This document shows, one piece after another, positions 31,735-32,046 of a DNA stretch of 32,046 nucleotides. The notes beneath the pieces were generated by a model. The model was not told the DNA's origin and did not search any database. It saw only the letters and a program-made list of their open reading frames with translations. The stretch spans positions 1 to 32,046 of the forward strand of contig CANRDL010000013.1 in the NCBI GenBank assembly GCA_947629405.1. Reading direction: 5' to 3'. Within the stretch, counting starts at the first letter, position 1; the number at the start of each line of letters is the position of its first letter. This stretch comes from an uncultured Bacilli bacterium (GTDB taxonomy: Bacteria > Bacillota_I > Bacilli_A > RF39 > UBA660). The position numbers and the translations under genes are program-made.

Positions 31735-31838
31735 ATATCCGTAGTAGCATCCGCCGAATTTTTCGATTACTACTATCCTCGTCACCACTTTTGTGGCCAT
31801 GGCGCTAAGCTTTTGCTACCCTCACTTTCAGCTTTCAT
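31735..31838 (-). promoter_or_regulatory. glmS ribozyme-riboswitch
   Basis: On the minus strand the leader carries the conserved core of the glmS ribozyme: AGCGCC at the cleavage site (cut expected between 31806 and 31805), then GTGGTGACGAGGATAG, ATCGAAA, and TTCGGCGGATGCTACTAC. ATAGTAGTA can pair with TACTAC to form a long stem. Glucosamine-6-phosphate acts as cofactor for self-cleavage, and the cut mRNA is degraded. It starts within a few nt of the predicted transcription start and lies about 90 nt before the glmS ATG. Confidence 0.9.
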
Positions 31839-31843
31839 ATAAT

Positions 31844-31872
31844 ATTATACATAAAAATTTATTTAATTACAA
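31844..31872 (-). promoter_or_regulatory. Sigma-A promoter of glmS
   Basis: On the minus strand TTGTAA (31872-31867), a 17-nt spacer and TATAAT (31849-31844) place the start of transcription near 31837, at the 5' edge of the ribozyme. It is divergent from the tRNA promoter. Confidence 0.75.
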
Positions 31873-31888
31873 ATTAGCGAAAAAAATC

Positions 31889-31916
31889 TTGCATTAATAA
31901 AATATTATGATATAAT
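31889..31916 (+). promoter_or_regulatory. Sigma-A promoter of tRNA-Gly
   Basis: TTGCAT (31889-31894), a 16-nt spacer and TATAAT (31911-31916) predict a start near 31923, about five nt before the mature tRNA 5' end. Confidence 0.75.
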
Positions 31917-31927
31917 TTATATTGCAT

Positions 31928-32001
31928 GCAGGTGTAGTTTAATGGTAGAACTTCAGCCTTCCAAGCTGACCACGTGGGTTCGATTCCCATCACCTGCTCC
32001 A
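31928..32001 (+). tRNA. tRNA-Gly (anticodon TCC)
   Basis: A full 74-nt cloverleaf. The acceptor stem is GCAGGTG paired with CACCTGC. The anticodon stem TCAGC/GCTGA (31953-31957 and 31965-31969) encloses the loop CTTCCAA with anticodon TCC (31960-31962). The T-arm has GGTTCGATTCC, followed by discriminator T and an encoded CCA. It reads GGA and probably other GGN glycine codons. Confidence 0.96.
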
Positions 32002-32011
32002 TTGACGAATC

Positions 32012-32030
32012 TGTTCGAACTTTTCGAACA
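32012..32030 (+). terminator. Hairpin downstream of tRNA-Gly
   Basis: An 8-bp perfect stem, TGTTCGAA (32012-32019) with TTCGAACA (32023-32030), has a 3-nt loop. No T run follows within the window, so it may be a processing signal, a weak terminator or part of a longer tRNA transcript. Confidence 0.35.
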
Positions 32031-32046
32031 TTGATATATAGAAAAG

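Overview
The window is AT-rich and uses the standard code (TGA acts as a stop, for example at the end of the regulator gene at 21960). It carries PolC-type DNA polymerase III, HU, SpoIVA, a SpoVIF-like protein, Der, EngB, RseP, CdsA, S16, KhpA and GlmS behind a glmS ribozyme. This set points to an endospore-forming low-GC Bacillota of the Bacilli/Erysipelotrichia type, probably a gut or metagenomic lineage. The lineage is an inference from gene content; no taxonomic marker was compared.

Layout. 1-4.96 kb: an 885-aa protein of unknown function with five tandem ~50-aa repeats, a probable lipoprotein, a class I glutamine amidotransferase and a small unknown protein. 5.0-9.7 kb: polC and hup. 9.8-22.4 kb: the sporulation gene spoIVA, cut in two by an 11.1-kb element. 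22.4-23.3 kb: a SpoVIF-like gene and two small HTH regulators. 23.3-28.8 kb: der, an orphan pseudopilin, engB (ysxC), an unknown gene, rseP, cdsA, khpA and rpsP. 28.9-29.8 kb: a holin-like/M23 peptidase pair. 29.9-31.85 kb: glmS with ribozyme and promoter. 31.9-32.0 kb: tRNA-Gly(TCC).

The main result is the split spoIVA. Codons 1-122 (22386 down to 22021) end at ...KTPW. The remaining 370 codons (10918 down to 9806) begin FDENMPFIEAAEIG. Joining them at a shared TGG gives 492 codons in frame, the length I recall for B. subtilis SpoIVA, with the junction inside the conserved TPW(Y/F) segment. The intervening DNA (about 10922-22023) carries a large serine recombinase beside one end. Each end has a 13-bp inverted repeat exactly 15 nt from the shared TGG, as expected for the two arms of a serine-integrase attP. 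The layout is that of the developmentally excised elements of Bacillus (skin in sigK, SPbeta in spsM), but in spoIVA and with no phage or conjugation genes. Its cargo is a three-gene operon for secreted or surface proteins, including one of 2317 aa, plus a divergent XRE regulator.

How it may work (inference): in growing cells the element is integrated and spoIVA yields only a truncated product. In the mother cell the recombinase, perhaps with the 41-aa protein encoded just before it, would excise the circle and restore spoIVA before coat assembly. A sigma-E-like promoter precedes spoIVA, a sigma-K-like promoter precedes the spoVIF-like gene, and a sigma-E-like -10 precedes the recombinase operon. 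The alternative, a plain insertion that has disabled sporulation, cannot be excluded from sequence alone.
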